A stretch of DNA of 49,875 nt from SAR86 cluster bacterium. GTDB lineage: Bacteria; Pseudomonadota; Gammaproteobacteria; Pseudomonadales; Pseudohongiellaceae. The position numbers and the translations under genes were made by a program. Below the pieces are notes generated by a model. The model saw only the letters and a list, made by a program, of their open reading frames with translations, was not told the DNA's origin and searched no databases. Shown in pieces: positions 1 to 8,497 of this stretch (positions are counted from its first letter, which is position 1; every line of letters begins with the position of its first letter). Location of the stretch: assembly GCA_002402175.1 (NCBI GenBank), contig NVVJ01000021.1, positions 1-49,875 of the forward strand. The letters run 5' to 3'.

Positions 1-75
1 GTCAGAGTAAATATCCAGTACTGGATATTTACTCTGACCCCATTTATCGGATATTTACTCTGACCTCATTTATCC
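1..75. repeat. Palindrome plus 26-bp tandem repeat of the GGGTCAGAG type
   Basis: Positions 1-38 are a perfect inverted repeat, with the 19-base arm GTCAGAGTAAATATCCAGT followed directly by its complement. Positions 23-48 and 49-74 are two direct copies of a 26-base unit that differ at one base. The unit contains GGATATTTACTCTGACC. The GTCAGAG/CTCTGAC core recurs at the ends of the two large repeats at 19470 and 29926. Similar words occur as REP-like repeats in gammaproteobacteria, some linked to Y1-type (RAYT) transposases; that is recollection. No transposase is visible here, but the window starts inside the element. Confidence 0.75.
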
Positions 76-84
76 CCAATTATT

Positions 85-399
85 CTATTCCTGCTGCCTC
101 GCTCTATTCTCCGAATCAAGCATGCCGCGGCGCCGATACCAGATTTCCAGGGGAAAAGTCACCAAAGGTGGAATTGCTGCCAACACAGCCAGGATGCCGA
201 ACCACCATTTCCAGCGCAAGCGAATCGCCGTAATGATGGCGACAAAGAAATAAACCATAAAGGCCATACCATGCAAACGGCCAAATAGCCAGACACCAAT
301 ATCTGTTATTTCCAGGGTGTATTTCAGAAACATACCAATGAGCAGGCCAGCCCAGGTAAACGCTTCAAAACGTGCGACAAAGGTATATATTTTTTCCAT
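85..399 (-). CDS. DUF3817 small integral membrane protein
   Basis: This is a protein of about 104 residues with three hydrophobic segments. It has the aromatic N-terminal FEAFTWAGLLIGMFLKY region and the GRLHGMAFMVYF segment typical of the DUF3817 (YdzA-like) family. A basic RWKWW loop separates the second and third segments, and the tail is charged. Function is unknown; the protein should sit in the inner membrane. The ATG at 399 is preferred over an in-frame TTG at 405 because family members begin close to this point. No strong ribosome site is seen. It lies downstream of sspB on the same strand with an 88-base gap, so co-transcription is possible. Confidence 0.7.
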   Translation of the reverse strand: MEKIYTFVARFEAFTWAGLLIGMFLKYTLEITDIGVWLFGRLHGMAFMVYFFVAIITAIRLRWKWWFGILAVLAAIPPLVTFPLEIWYRRRGMLDSENRARQQE

Positions 400-487
400 A
401 GTCAACGGTGGTTTTTTCTAGTATTAAAACGGATCCGGCTGCATTTTTTCCAAGAAAGGCAGGGTAAAGCGACAAACGATTCTGACT

Positions 488-910
488 TTACTTCACTACC
501 CTAAGGGAAGGTTTTTTCTTAGGCTTTAACGGTGAAGGCTCAGAGCTTGAGCTTTTCGTTGAATCATCAGTGCCACTGGGTGGTCGTGGCATTGGGCTAT
601 CTGCATCAAACATCATACCCTGGCCACCCTCTTTCGAATAAATTCCCATCACCGATGAAATAGGAACAAAAACGCGCTTAGGTATACCAGCGAATCGGCC
701 ATCAAAGTCTATAGCTTCATCGCGAATGAGTAAGTTCTGTACGGCCGAGGGGGAAATATTAAGAACTATTTGGCCGTCTTTGACGTGTTCCTGGGGAACC
801 TCTACACCATCTGCAAAGGCATTAACTACAATATACGGCGTGCAGCCATTCTCCAAAATCCAATCATAAAGCGCCCTGATAATATACGGCCGACTTGAAG
901 TCATGGTCAT
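488..910 (-). CDS. sspB: Stringent starvation protein B, ClpXP adaptor
   Basis: SspB delivers ssrA-tagged proteins and N-terminal RseA fragments to the ClpXP protease. The 140-residue protein starts with the family's SSRPYIIRALYDWILENGCTPYI region. It then has the beta-rich substrate-binding domain (IVLNISPSAVQNL, FDGRFAGIPKRVFVPISSVMGIY). An acidic, low-complexity linker of about 40 residues follows, and the tail ends PSLRVVK, which matches the ClpX-binding XB motif. The open frame continues upstream into sspA, but the ATG at 910 gives the usual N-terminus. It lies 46 bases after sspA, the standard sspAB operon order. Confidence 0.95.
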   Translation of the reverse strand: MTMTSSRPYIIRALYDWILENGCTPYIVVNAFADGVEVPQEHVKDGQIVLNISPSAVQNLLIRDEAIDFDGRFAGIPKRVFVPISSVMGIYSKEGGQGMMFDADSPMPRPPSGTDDSTKSSSSEPSPLKPKKKPSLRVVK

Positions 911-956
911 AATTGGAGAACCCCTGATCAGATGCTCAGCACTAAGTGCTTCGCTA

Positions 957-1589
957 TCAAACCATTTCTTTTTCTTGCTCAGAAAAACTCGCCAACACAG
1001 ACTCTCTTTCAAACAGACGATCTCTGTATTCAAGTAATGGCTTGGTAGTTTTGTTCTTTGGAAGCTCGATGCCCATAGCGGTTAGACGCCACAAAATAGG
1101 CGTTACGCAGCAGTCCACAATAGTAAATTCATCACTCATGAAGAATGGCTTTTCGCCAAAAATTGGAGCGATGGAAATCAAACTTTCACGTAGTTCTTTA
1201 CGAGCTTTCTCCAACTGAGCAGGTGTTCCCGCGCCAGCCATAAGTGCATCAACTTTGTCACACCAGTCTCGCTTAATACGGTACATCCACAGACGGCTCT
1301 GTGCTCTCGCCACTGGATACACAGGAAAAAGGGGAGGATGCGGAAAACGCTCATCGAGATATTCCATCATGATATCCGCTTCGTACAACACCAAATCGCG
1401 ATCAACCAAAGTTGGTAGCGTATTATATGGGTTCAAAGTCGCCAAATCTTCCGGCTTGCTCTGCGGGTCGATGTCGAATGTCTCTACTGTAACGCCCTTC
1501 TCAGCAAGTACAATTCTAACTCGATGACTGTAGTGACTCGTGCCATCGGAATAGAAAATCATGGAAGATCTTTTCGCTACCACACCCAT
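957..1589 (-). CDS. sspA: Stringent starvation protein A, GST-like transcription factor
   Basis: SspA binds RNA polymerase holoenzyme and supports stationary-phase and acid-stress transcription. The 210-residue protein has an N-terminal thioredoxin-like GST domain (FYSDGTSHYSHRVRIVLAEKGV, NPYNTLPTLVDRDLVLYEADIMMEYLDERFPHPPL). The PHPPLFPVYPVARAQSRL junction is typical of SspA and is followed by a helical C-terminal domain. As in other SspA proteins, the N-terminal GST catalytic residue is not conserved, so no glutathione transferase activity is expected. GGGG lies just upstream of the ATG. It is the first gene of sspA-sspB and follows the bc1 operon on the same strand, the usual gammaproteobacterial order. 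Confidence 0.95.
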   Translation of the reverse strand: MGVVAKRSSMIFYSDGTSHYSHRVRIVLAEKGVTVETFDIDPQSKPEDLATLNPYNTLPTLVDRDLVLYEADIMMEYLDERFPHPPLFPVYPVARAQSRLWMYRIKRDWCDKVDALMAGAGTPAQLEKARKELRESLISIAPIFGEKPFFMSDEFTIVDCCVTPILWRLTAMGIELPKNKTTKPLLEYRDRLFERESVLASFSEQEKEMV

Positions 1590-1657
1590 ATTAACCCCTC
1601 TAAATATATATTCTGTTATTCGTGTTGAATTTGTTTTGTTTAAACACTAACTACTTA

Positions 1658-3712
1658 TTAGTGATAGTCCTTGCTGAACTCTCTGCCAAGAAGTGCGGTT
1701 AGGATGTAAAGCACTCCGAGAAATGCTAATACCCAAATTCCTATTTCCTGTCGTCGTGACCTGATAGGTTCGCCAATGTAGTAAAGAAAATTTACTAGCT
1801 CGGCTACTACCGTATCAAATTCTGCCTCATTGAGAGAGCCAGTTCCTGCGACATGGCTGAGTTCGCAATGACTTGCGTCTTCCTCTCCATGAGCATCACA
1901 AATCACATCGCCCTGTAGTTCGTGCAGTACATTAGGCATGCCCACATTCGGAAATATCTTATTATTCGTTCCGAACTGACGTGACTCATCGGCGTAAAAC
2001 GACTTCAAATAAGTATACAGCCAGTCCGGCGTGCGAACACGACCGATTAAGGTCAAATCCGGAGGAGCCGCACCAAACCATGCCTCAGCATGATCCTTGG
2101 ACATTGAGTTTGTAATTAAGTCACCGATTAGAGAATCGTCAAAAATAAGGTTCTCAACAACCAGTTCATAAGGAATTTCCAGGTCATCCGCCGTTCTGGC
2201 AAAGCGTGCATAGCCGAGCTCATGACAACTTGAACAATAGTTCATATAGGTTGTGAAGCCGCGCTGCAATGAGCCTTTGTCATCGAAGCTAGTCTCGACA
2301 TGCTCAAGCGTAAGATTAGCCTCTGACGCTTCTGCTTTTTCTGAGACCAGCATCAACGGAAGTACCACTAATAAAATCAGTAGCAAGATACTACCCAGCA
2401 ATTGCGGAATACTGATAAAACGACCAGTCACTCGCTCAGGCGGTTGTGCAGTTTTCTCCATTCTTGTATACCAGGGCATAGCAAAGAAATAAGCGAAATA
2501 GATAACCGTCATAAATTGAGCCATCAAGGTTTTTGCAGGACTCACACCTTGTGTTCCCAGGACACCGAGCACAAAGAAGCTCATCAGGAACATCATTAAG
2601 GCTCCACGACTGAACCAGCCTTTATAACGCATAGACCTAACCGGGCTTTTATCCAGCCAGGGCAGTACGAATAGCACCGCAATAGCACCAAACATGACCA
2701 GCATACCCCAGAATTTGGCGTCTATGCCAAATAGTGGATAGGTCACAGCACGCAGCATGGAATAAAAAGGCGTGAAATACCAAACTGGAGGCACATGCTC
2801 AGGAGTTTTCAGAGAGTTAGCTTCTTGAAAGTTAGAAACTTCAAGAAAATAGCCACCCATCTCTGGAGCAAAGAATACAATTGCACAAAATACAAACAGG
2901 AATAACACAATGCCTGCAAGATCATGGTACATAGTGTAGTAAGGGTGAAAAGGAACACCATCTAATGGAATTCCATCAGGGCCCTTGTTCTTCTTAATCT
3001 CGATGCCGTCGGGATTATTAGAACCCACCTCATGCAGTGCAAGTAAATGCAGCACCACTAAAGCAATTAACACTATAGGCATAGCCACAACGTGCAATGC
3101 GAAAAATCGATTCAGGGTGGCGCCAGATATAAGGTAATCGCCTCTTACCCATATCAGCAAATCATCACCGATAACGGGTATAGCACCGGCTAGCGACACA
3201 ATCACGTTAGCGCCCCAATAGGATAGTTGACCCCAGGGAAGTACATAACCCATGAAGCCTTCCATCATCAGCACTAAATAGATGGCCATACCGAAAACCC
3301 AGATCAGCTCTCTTGGCTTTTGATAAGAGCCGTACATCAGGCCGCGAAACATATGTATGTAAATAACTACAAAGAATGCTGAAGCGCCAGTCGAGTGCAT
3401 ATACCTCAACAACCAGCCCCATTCCACATCACGCATTATGTATTCAACCGAAGCAAAGGCCGCTTCGGCGCTAGGGGTATAGTTCATGGTTAACCAAATA
3501 CCGGTTAACAGCTGTATTACCAAAACCACTAGCGAAATAATGCCGAAAAAGTACCAGAAGTTAAAATTCTTGGGCGCATAGTACTGGCCCATATGCGTGT
3601 TCCAGGCTTTCACAATTGGAAGTCTGGCATCAGTCCAGTCACGAAGACCAATTAACCCGGACATAAACCGACCTGGCTTAGCTGTATCATTTGTATTGTT
3701 TGAATCACTCAT
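1658..3712 (-). CDS. petBC: Fused cytochrome b / cytochrome c1 of the bc1 complex
   Basis: This single 684-residue frame encodes both haem subunits of ubiquinol:cytochrome c oxidoreductase. Residues 1 to about 430 are cytochrome b, with haem-ligand histidines 106/120 and 207/222, a PVWY motif at 309-312 in place of the canonical PEWY, and eight expected membrane spans. Residues about 433-456 form a hydrophobic segment followed by SEKAEASEA, resembling the c1 signal peptide and cleavage site. The c1 domain follows with haem motif CSSCH (Cys493, Cys496, His497), a candidate Met ligand in FPNVGMPNVL, and a C-terminal membrane anchor. The two are usually separate genes (petB, petC) in gammaproteobacteria; a processed fusion (fbcH) is known in Bradyrhizobium. 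The start overlaps the petA stop by four bases. Confidence 0.93.
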   Translation of the reverse strand: MSDSNNTNDTAKPGRFMSGLIGLRDWTDARLPIVKAWNTHMGQYYAPKNFNFWYFFGIISLVVLVIQLLTGIWLTMNYTPSAEAAFASVEYIMRDVEWGWLLRYMHSTGASAFFVVIYIHMFRGLMYGSYQKPRELIWVFGMAIYLVLMMEGFMGYVLPWGQLSYWGANVIVSLAGAIPVIGDDLLIWVRGDYLISGATLNRFFALHVVAMPIVLIALVVLHLLALHEVGSNNPDGIEIKKNKGPDGIPLDGVPFHPYYTMYHDLAGIVLFLFVFCAIVFFAPEMGGYFLEVSNFQEANSLKTPEHVPPVWYFTPFYSMLRAVTYPLFGIDAKFWGMLVMFGAIAVLFVLPWLDKSPVRSMRYKGWFSRGALMMFLMSFFVLGVLGTQGVSPAKTLMAQFMTVIYFAYFFAMPWYTRMEKTAQPPERVTGRFISIPQLLGSILLLILLVVLPLMLVSEKAEASEANLTLEHVETSFDDKGSLQRGFTTYMNYCSSCHELGYARFARTADDLEIPYELVVENLIFDDSLIGDLITNSMSKDHAEAWFGAAPPDLTLIGRVRTPDWLYTYLKSFYADESRQFGTNNKIFPNVGMPNVLHELQGDVICDAHGEEDASHCELSHVAGTGSLNEAEFDTVVAELVNFLYYIGEPIRSRRQEIGIWVLAFLGVLYILTALLGREFSKDYH

Positions 3713-4311
3713 GCGGTAGTCTCCTCGTCAATTCCTATCACAAGGACACTTTCGCCCTCGAACGAGTATGGTGGCACTTCCATGTTTCGAGATGACGGAG
3801 AGCCGCTATAAACACGGCCTGCTAAATCAAATCGTGAACCATGACATGGACAGAAAAACCCACCGCGCCACTCTTCATCAAATGGTTGCGGGCGTAATTC
3901 TATATGAGGTGTTGGCGAACAAAACAAATGCGGACACAAGCCGATCAAAACCATCAGGTCAGGTGTTCGAGAACGATACTCATTCTGAGCATAACCTGGC
4001 TGTTCAGGCTCTTCAGAGTCGGGATCAGTAAGCCTGCCCGGATCTTCGTTGAGAGCCTCAAGTAGCTCTTCAGATCGCTTGATGACAAAAATAGGTCGGC
4101 CACGCCAGGCTGGTATAGGCCCAAGCATTTCGCCTACCTGCAATCTGCTAATATCTATTCGAACAGGTGCACCAGCAGCGCGCGCTTTTGCACTCGGGTT
4201 CCAGGAGCCTATAAAAGGAACCGCTGCTCCTACAACACCGACAGCTCCCACTACCGAAGTTGAACCTACTAAAAACCGTCTACGGCCAGCATTAGTACTG
4301 TCGTCAGTCAC
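3709..4311 (-). CDS. petA: Ubiquinol-cytochrome c reductase Rieske iron-sulfur subunit
   Basis: This is the Rieske 2Fe-2S subunit that takes electrons from ubiquinol and passes them to cytochrome c1. The 200-residue protein has a Tat-type N-terminus (GRRRFLVGS and a hydrophobic stretch to about residue 35) that stays as the membrane anchor. Cluster ligands are Cys126/His128 in CPHLFC and Cys154/His157 in CPCHGS, with the disulfide pair Cys131/Cys156. The first box is CPHLFC where most bc1 Rieske proteins have CTHLGC. It is the first gene of petA-petBC and overlaps the fused gene by four bases, so translation is probably coupled. Confidence 0.95.
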   Translation of the reverse strand: MTDDSTNAGRRRFLVGSTSVVGAVGVVGAAVPFIGSWNPSAKARAAGAPVRIDISRLQVGEMLGPIPAWRGRPIFVIKRSEELLEALNEDPGRLTDPDSEEPEQPGYAQNEYRSRTPDLMVLIGLCPHLFCSPTPHIELRPQPFDEEWRGGFFCPCHGSRFDLAGRVYSGSPSSRNMEVPPYSFEGESVLVIGIDEETTA

Positions 4312-4523
4312 CGTAACTTTCTCCTTGAGAACAAGTTTGTCATTAGAATTATCCCCCTAGCAGAGAGATATGCGATTAGAAATCGCGAATTTGAGCCATT
4401 GGACCGCATGTGGTCAACAAGGCGCGCGTATAGTAGTCAATTTTGCAATTTTATTCAAGTGGGGGCACCCCCCAAATGGTATGCATCGCATTGAAAATAC
4501 TGGGGAAAAAATATTTTTTAAAG
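4312..4523 (-). promoter_or_regulatory. Upstream region of the petA-petBC operon
   Basis: This gene-free stretch lies between the rpsI terminator and petA. It should hold the promoter of the bc1 operon on the minus strand. A -10-like TATACG (minus strand, near 4428-4433) lies in an AT-rich stretch, but no well-spaced -35 box is evident. A GGGGG-CA-CCCCC mini-palindrome lies at about 4462-4473. Assignment is by position only. Confidence 0.3.
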
Positions 4524-4566
4524 ACAAAAAAAACGCCGAATTCCAATATGGAGTTCGACGCTTTTT
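4524..4566 (-). terminator. Rho-independent terminator after rplM-rpsI
   Basis: Read on the minus strand, the stem arm GCGTCGAACTCC and its partner GGAATTCGGCGT pair with a few G-U pairs around a short ATATT loop. A run of eight T follows. It begins a few bases after the rpsI stop codon, the expected place for the end of the ribosomal-protein transcript. Confidence 0.85.
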
Positions 4567-4579
4567 AAAATCGAATCGA

Positions 4580-4972
4580 TTATCGCTTTGAAAACTGCGG
4601 CTTCTTGCGAGCTTTGCGCAATCCAACCTTTTTGCGTTCCACTTCTCGGGCATCACGAGTCACAAAACCAGCCTTTCTTAAGGTGGGCTTCAGCTCTAGA
4701 TCATAATCCATCAAAGCGCGAGTTATACCGTGCCTGATTGCTCCGGCTTGACCAAAACTCCCACCGCCGCGAACAGTAACGTTGATATCAAATTTCTCAA
4801 CCATTTCGACCAGCTCAAGTGGCTGTTTAACGATCATGCGGGCCACTTCACGACCAAAATAACCGTCCAGTGGACGGCGATTAATCGTAATAGCGCCACT
4901 TCCGCTAGTTAAATAGACTCTTGCTGTCGATGTCTTGCGTCGGCCAGTGCCATAATATTGCGTGGTAGACAT
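4580..4972 (-). CDS. rpsI: 30S ribosomal protein S9
   Basis: This is the small-subunit ribosomal protein whose C-terminal tail reaches the P-site tRNA. At 130 residues it has the normal length and begins with the signature [16 protein letters not shown]. It contains [24 protein letters not shown] core sequence (here [17 protein letters not shown]) and ends with the basic tail KKPQFSKR. It is the second gene of rplM-rpsI, 20 bases after rplM, and is followed directly by a strong terminator. Confidence 0.98.
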   Translation of the reverse strand: MSTTQYYGTGRRKTSTARVYLTSGSGAITINRRPLDGYFGREVARMIVKQPLELVEMVEKFDINVTVRGGGSFGQAGAIRHGITRALMDYDLELKPTLRKAGFVTRDAREVERKKVGLRKARKKPQFSKR

Positions 4973-4992
4973 TGAAGTTAGCTAACCTCTTT

Positions 4993-5439
4993 TTATGTAT
5001 AAACTTTAGAGTTGAACTGCACAGTTTGTGGTTGCTGAGCGCTATGAGGGTGCTCAGCTCCGGCATAAACTTTGAGTTTCTTAAACATTGCCCGCCCCAA
5101 AGAATTCTTTGGAAGCATGCCTTTTACTGCCAGCTGTATAACTCGCTCTGGCGCTTTATCCTGAAGTTTCTCAAAAGTGATCTGCTTCAAGCCACCTGGA
5201 AAACCAGAGTGAGCGTAGTAAATCTTGTCTGTTGCCTTCTTTCCAGTAACTTTTACTTTATCGGCATTAATAACGACAACAAAATCGCCTGTATCTACAT
5301 GAGGAGTATATTCTGGCTTGTGTTTACCACGCAGTCGGGTGGCAATTTCTGTAGCCATTCGACCCAGCGTTAGGCCATCAGCGTCTACCAGAAGCCAGTT
5401 CTGATCAACCTCATGGGGTTTTGCACTATATGTCTTCAT
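4993..5439 (-). CDS. rplM: 50S ribosomal protein L13
   Basis: This is an early-assembling protein of the large subunit. The ATG at 5439 gives the canonical N-terminus [15 protein letters not shown] and a 148-residue product close to the family length. The open frame reaches back to 5496, but that extension does not match the family. Family motifs seen are [37 protein letters not shown] (in part), [10 protein letters not shown] and [21 protein letters not shown]. No clear Shine-Dalgarno is seen. It heads the rplM-rpsI operon. Confidence 0.97.
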   Translation of the reverse strand: MKTYSAKPHEVDQNWLLVDADGLTLGRMATEIATRLRGKHKPEYTPHVDTGDFVVVINADKVKVTGKKATDKIYYAHSGFPGGLKQITFEKLQDKAPERVIQLAVKGMLPKNSLGRAMFKKLKVYAGAEHPHSAQQPQTVQFNSKVYT

Positions 5440-5584
5440 TTGCGGTTCTATAGGCTTTGCTTTAAGGAGCGCGAATACTACCGGAGCAATGTCCATTATT
5501 CAAGCGAATTTCGGCCTCAAATCCAGATTTTTAGAGAGCTTAAGCGGATCGACAGGGTAAGCGCTACTAGCGGACCCCAGGTGC

Positions 5585-6703
5585 CTATGCCCTGTGCTGA
5601 TAGCCCAGGTATTCATGGGATTGCATTTCAAGCAATCGGGACCGAGTTCGCTCAAATTCAAAATTCAGTTTTTGCCCCTGGTACAGACTCTGAATTGGCG
5701 CCTGGGCAGAAATTATGAGCTTTACTCGACGGTCATATAGCTCGTCTACCAGACTAATAAAGCGCCTTGCACTGTCGTTTCGATCTTCGTCGAGCACCGG
5801 CACATTGCTTAGTAACACCGCGTGGTACAGCTTGGCCAACTCTACGTAATCAAAGGCGCTTCGAGGCCCCTCGCATAACTGCTCAAATTCAAACCACACT
5901 ACGTCATCGGCGCAATAGCGCGATAGCAGCTTTCGATTAAGCAGTTCAACGTACACTCTCTTTTTAACTTCAGACTTATCAGGAGCCAGCTCATAAAAGC
6001 TATCAAGTAACAGCCCTTCGGTGGCCTCGCTTATCGGGTGATGGTAGAGAGTCGCCTGACTTAGGCTACGAAGACGGTAATCAACACCCGTTTCAATTTC
6101 TACAACCCGTGTATGTTGTTTAATCAAATCAATGGCAGGTAAAAATCGATCCCGCTGCAAACCATTTTCATAAAGTTGGTCTGGCGCAATGTTCGAAGTT
6201 GCGACCAAGACAACATTGCGTTTCATTAAAGCCTCCAACAAAACCGCCAGAATCATTGCATCGCCAATATCTTGTACAAAAAATTCATCAAAACACAGTA
6301 CCTGCGCTTCCTTTGCGATTCGGTCTGCAACCAGCTCCAGAGGGTTTTTCTCGCCCTGCAGAGTCACCAGTTCGCCATGCACTCTTTGCATGAAGCGATG
6401 AAAGTGCGTTCGAAGTTTTTTCTTAATCGGTAGGCAGTCGTAAAACAGATCCATAAGATAGGTTTTGCCTCTTCCTACTCCACCCCACAAATACAACCCT
6501 CGAATATAACCATCCGCGTCTCCAGACCCCATCAAATTTCTCTGCAATTTACGCAACCGCAACATGGAAAATTTGTTTTTGTCTGGCTGGCGCTGCAATT
6601 CATCAAATAATTCCTGCAGACATAGCACTATCCTCTGCTGGGCAGGGTCCGTTGTAATCAGGTTTTGTTGAATATCTAAATCGTAGCGTTGCTGGGGATT
6701 CAT
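5585..6703 (-). CDS. zapE: Cell division ATPase ZapE (AFG1 family)
   Basis: ZapE is an AAA-type ATPase that associates with the Z-ring during constriction under stress. The 372-residue protein has a Walker A motif GGVGRGKT (residues 74-81), a Walker B-like CFDEFFVQD and an arginine-containing YDRRVKLIISAQ region near the C-terminus. HFHRFMQRVH after the P-loop is typical of the AFG1/ZapE family. It is divergent from zapG across a 295-base gap, and its position between rplM and the zapG/degS region matches the Pseudomonas-type order. Confidence 0.93.
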   Translation of the reverse strand: MNPQQRYDLDIQQNLITTDPAQQRIVLCLQELFDELQRQPDKNKFSMLRLRKLQRNLMGSGDADGYIRGLYLWGGVGRGKTYLMDLFYDCLPIKKKLRTHFHRFMQRVHGELVTLQGEKNPLELVADRIAKEAQVLCFDEFFVQDIGDAMILAVLLEALMKRNVVLVATSNIAPDQLYENGLQRDRFLPAIDLIKQHTRVVEIETGVDYRLRSLSQATLYHHPISEATEGLLLDSFYELAPDKSEVKKRVYVELLNRKLLSRYCADDVVWFEFEQLCEGPRSAFDYVELAKLYHAVLLSNVPVLDEDRNDSARRFISLVDELYDRRVKLIISAQAPIQSLYQGQKLNFEFERTRSRLLEMQSHEYLGYQHRA

Positions 6704-6998
6704 TGTTGGAGATTCATTGTCGTAGATTCATAGTTATGGCTTGTTGGATGCTCGGGCTCTTACTTGGGCTCTTAGTACAGTAGTCCAGATAATTACAAAC
6801 AGTTTCTTGCCTACCGTACTAAATGGCAACTGCTTAATGCATGCTAATCCTTATAGATACGGCTAAAGTAGCATGAGCTGGAGTAAAGTTTGCTAAAAAA
6901 CACACCCAAATGAGGTATACTTCAGCTGCACTCAAGTTGAGACTAGGCAATGCCGCCAAGTCGTTTATTGGTAGACAAATAAAGAGGCACTAACTTCA
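6704..6998. promoter_or_regulatory. Divergent zapE/zapG intergenic region
   Basis: This gene-free 295-base stretch must hold promoters for zapE (minus) and zapG (plus). On the plus strand TATACT at 6916-6921, preceded by AGG, is a credible -10 box; the nearest TTGCTA upstream is spaced too widely to be a confident -35. ATTCATTGTTGGAG/ATTCATTGTCGTAG near 6700-6730 is a short direct repeat before zapE. No terminator or RNA gene is seen. Confidence 0.4.
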
Positions 6999-7466
6999 AT
7001 GATTTGGATGACTGCAATTGCATGTTTAGCTGTTGGGATCATAATCGGAGTAGTTTTCGCTAGTCGCTTAAACACCAGTCCGTCGCGTGTACAAGAGCTA
7101 GAAAATCAAATTCGTGACCTAAAAGAGAATCACACAAGTTACCGTGACAATGTTAGCGATCATTTCAGCATGACCGCAGACCTTGTCCAGCACATGACTG
7201 AAAGCTACAAGGAAGTTTATCAACATCTTGCAAGCGGCGCCCAAGACCTTTGTTCAGATGATGTAGCAAGCAAATTACTACCAGCAGGTTCTGATGCCGT
7301 TTTTGACAGCCAACTTGAAATAGATACAACAAGCGGACTAATACCGCCAAGAGATTACGCGGCCAAGCAAACCCCTGATCAGAAAGGTGCCCTGTCCGAA
7401 GATTTTGGCCTTAGCAAATCAAAACCCTCTAGCCACGATGACCCATCAACAAGCACTACATTATAG
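6999..7466 (+). CDS. zapG: YhcB/ZapG family (DUF1043) inner-membrane division protein
   Basis: ZapG/YhcB is a single-pass inner-membrane protein linking envelope growth and division. The 155-residue protein has one N-terminal membrane segment (residues about 2-22). A coiled coil follows (SRVQELENQIRDLKE), and then the family signature YRDNVSDHFSMTADLVQHMTESYKEVYQHLASGAQDLC in part. The C-terminal 50 residues are low in complexity and rich in Ser, Thr, Pro and Asp, probably disordered. An AGAGG box lies 11 bases before the ATG. It precedes cysD by 74 bases on the same strand. Confidence 0.88.
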   Translation: MIWMTAIACLAVGIIIGVVFASRLNTSPSRVQELENQIRDLKENHTSYRDNVSDHFSMTADLVQHMTESYKEVYQHLASGAQDLCSDDVASKLLPAGSDAVFDSQLEIDTTSGLIPPRDYAAKQTPDQKGALSEDFGLSKSKPSSHDDPSTSTTL

Positions 7467-7540
7467 TTTTAATGGCGTCATTCAGATCAGCACCTCCCTC
7501 ATAAAACAACCTTAGCATTTGACAAAAGTGATGTAATAAC

Positions 7541-8449
7541 ATGTCCGAGTACAACTTAACTCATTTAAAACAGCTTGAAGCTGAAAGCATTCATATTTTT
7601 CGAGAAGTTGCGGCAGAATTCGATAAACCGGTAATGCTGTATTCTATCGGAAAAGATTCTGCGGTAATGTTACACCTGGCACTTAAAGCATTTTACCCAG
7701 GTAAACCACCCTTCCCTCTTATGCATGTAGATACTACGTGGAAGTTTCGAGAGATGATTGAATTTCGCGATCAGCAAATTAAAAAACTCGACCTTGATAT
7801 GATTGTGCATATTAATCAGGAAGGTGTCGACGCTGGGGTTGGGCCATTTACCCACGGCAGCGAAAAACACACAGATATCATGAAAACCCAGGCCCTGAAA
7901 CAAGCACTGAACAAATATAAATTTGATGCTGCTTTCGGCGGTGCACGACGAGACGAAGAAAAATCTCGCGCCAAAGAAAGAGTATTTTCATTTCGGGACA
8001 AAAATCATATTTGGGACCCAAAAAACCAACGGCCAGAGTTGTGGAATATCTACAACACCAAGGTGAATAAAGGAGAGAGCATTAGAGTATTTCCTATTTC
8101 CAACTGGACCGAGCTGGATATATGGCAATACATCCACTTGAATAACATTGATATTGTGCCTTTGTACTTCGCAAAACCCAGACCGGTGGTAAACATTGAT
8201 GGCGTAGACATACTTGTCGATGACGATCGGATGCCAATTAAAGAAGGGCAAGTCATAGAAACTAAAACCGTGCGTTTTCGCACATTAGGTTGCTATCCCC
8301 TTACTGGTGCTGTCGAATCTACGGCAACAACATTACCCGAAATAATTCAGGAAATGCTACTGACAACCAGTTCAGAGCGTCAGGGCAGGCTGATCGATTC
8401 CGACTCGGCAGGCTCCATGGAAGAAAAGAAACGCAAAGGCTATTTTTAA
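7541..8449 (+). CDS. cysD: Sulfate adenylyltransferase subunit 2
   Basis: CysD is the catalytic ATP-pyrophosphatase-fold subunit that makes adenosine 5'-phosphosulfate from sulfate and ATP in assimilation. At 302 residues it has normal length. It has the PP-loop [14 protein letters not shown], the [15 protein letters not shown] substrate loop and the C-terminal [11 protein letters not shown] and [23 protein letters not shown] regions. It lies 48 bases upstream of cysNC and surely shares its transcript. Confidence 0.97.
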   Translation: MSEYNLTHLKQLEAESIHIFREVAAEFDKPVMLYSIGKDSAVMLHLALKAFYPGKPPFPLMHVDTTWKFREMIEFRDQQIKKLDLDMIVHINQEGVDAGVGPFTHGSEKHTDIMKTQALKQALNKYKFDAAFGGARRDEEKSRAKERVFSFRDKNHIWDPKNQRPELWNIYNTKVNKGESIRVFPISNWTELDIWQYIHLNNIDIVPLYFAKPRPVVNIDGVDILVDDDRMPIKEGQVIETKTVRFRTLGCYPLTGAVESTATTLPEIIQEMLLTTSSERQGRLIDSDSAGSMEEKKRKGYF

Positions 8450-8497
8450 ACCTTGTTACATAAATGCATAAACTGAAGAAAGAGAGTCAATCTTAGA

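Noticed and set aside
23..74. Tandem repeat as a CRISPR fragment
   Set aside because: The units are adjacent with no spacers and are part of a palindrome.
488..1033. A longer SspB starting inside sspA
   Set aside because: The extra 41 residues do not resemble SspB and overlap the sspA coding region; the ATG at 910 gives the family N-terminus.
1658..3712. Frameshift or assembly artefact joining petB and petC
   Set aside because: The frame is continuous, both domains are complete and the junction keeps a signal-peptide-like segment, which fits a real fusion better.
4972..5373. Plus-strand frame of 133 codons opposite rplM
   Set aside because: It is antisense to a certain ribosomal-protein gene, has no ribosome site and no family resemblance.
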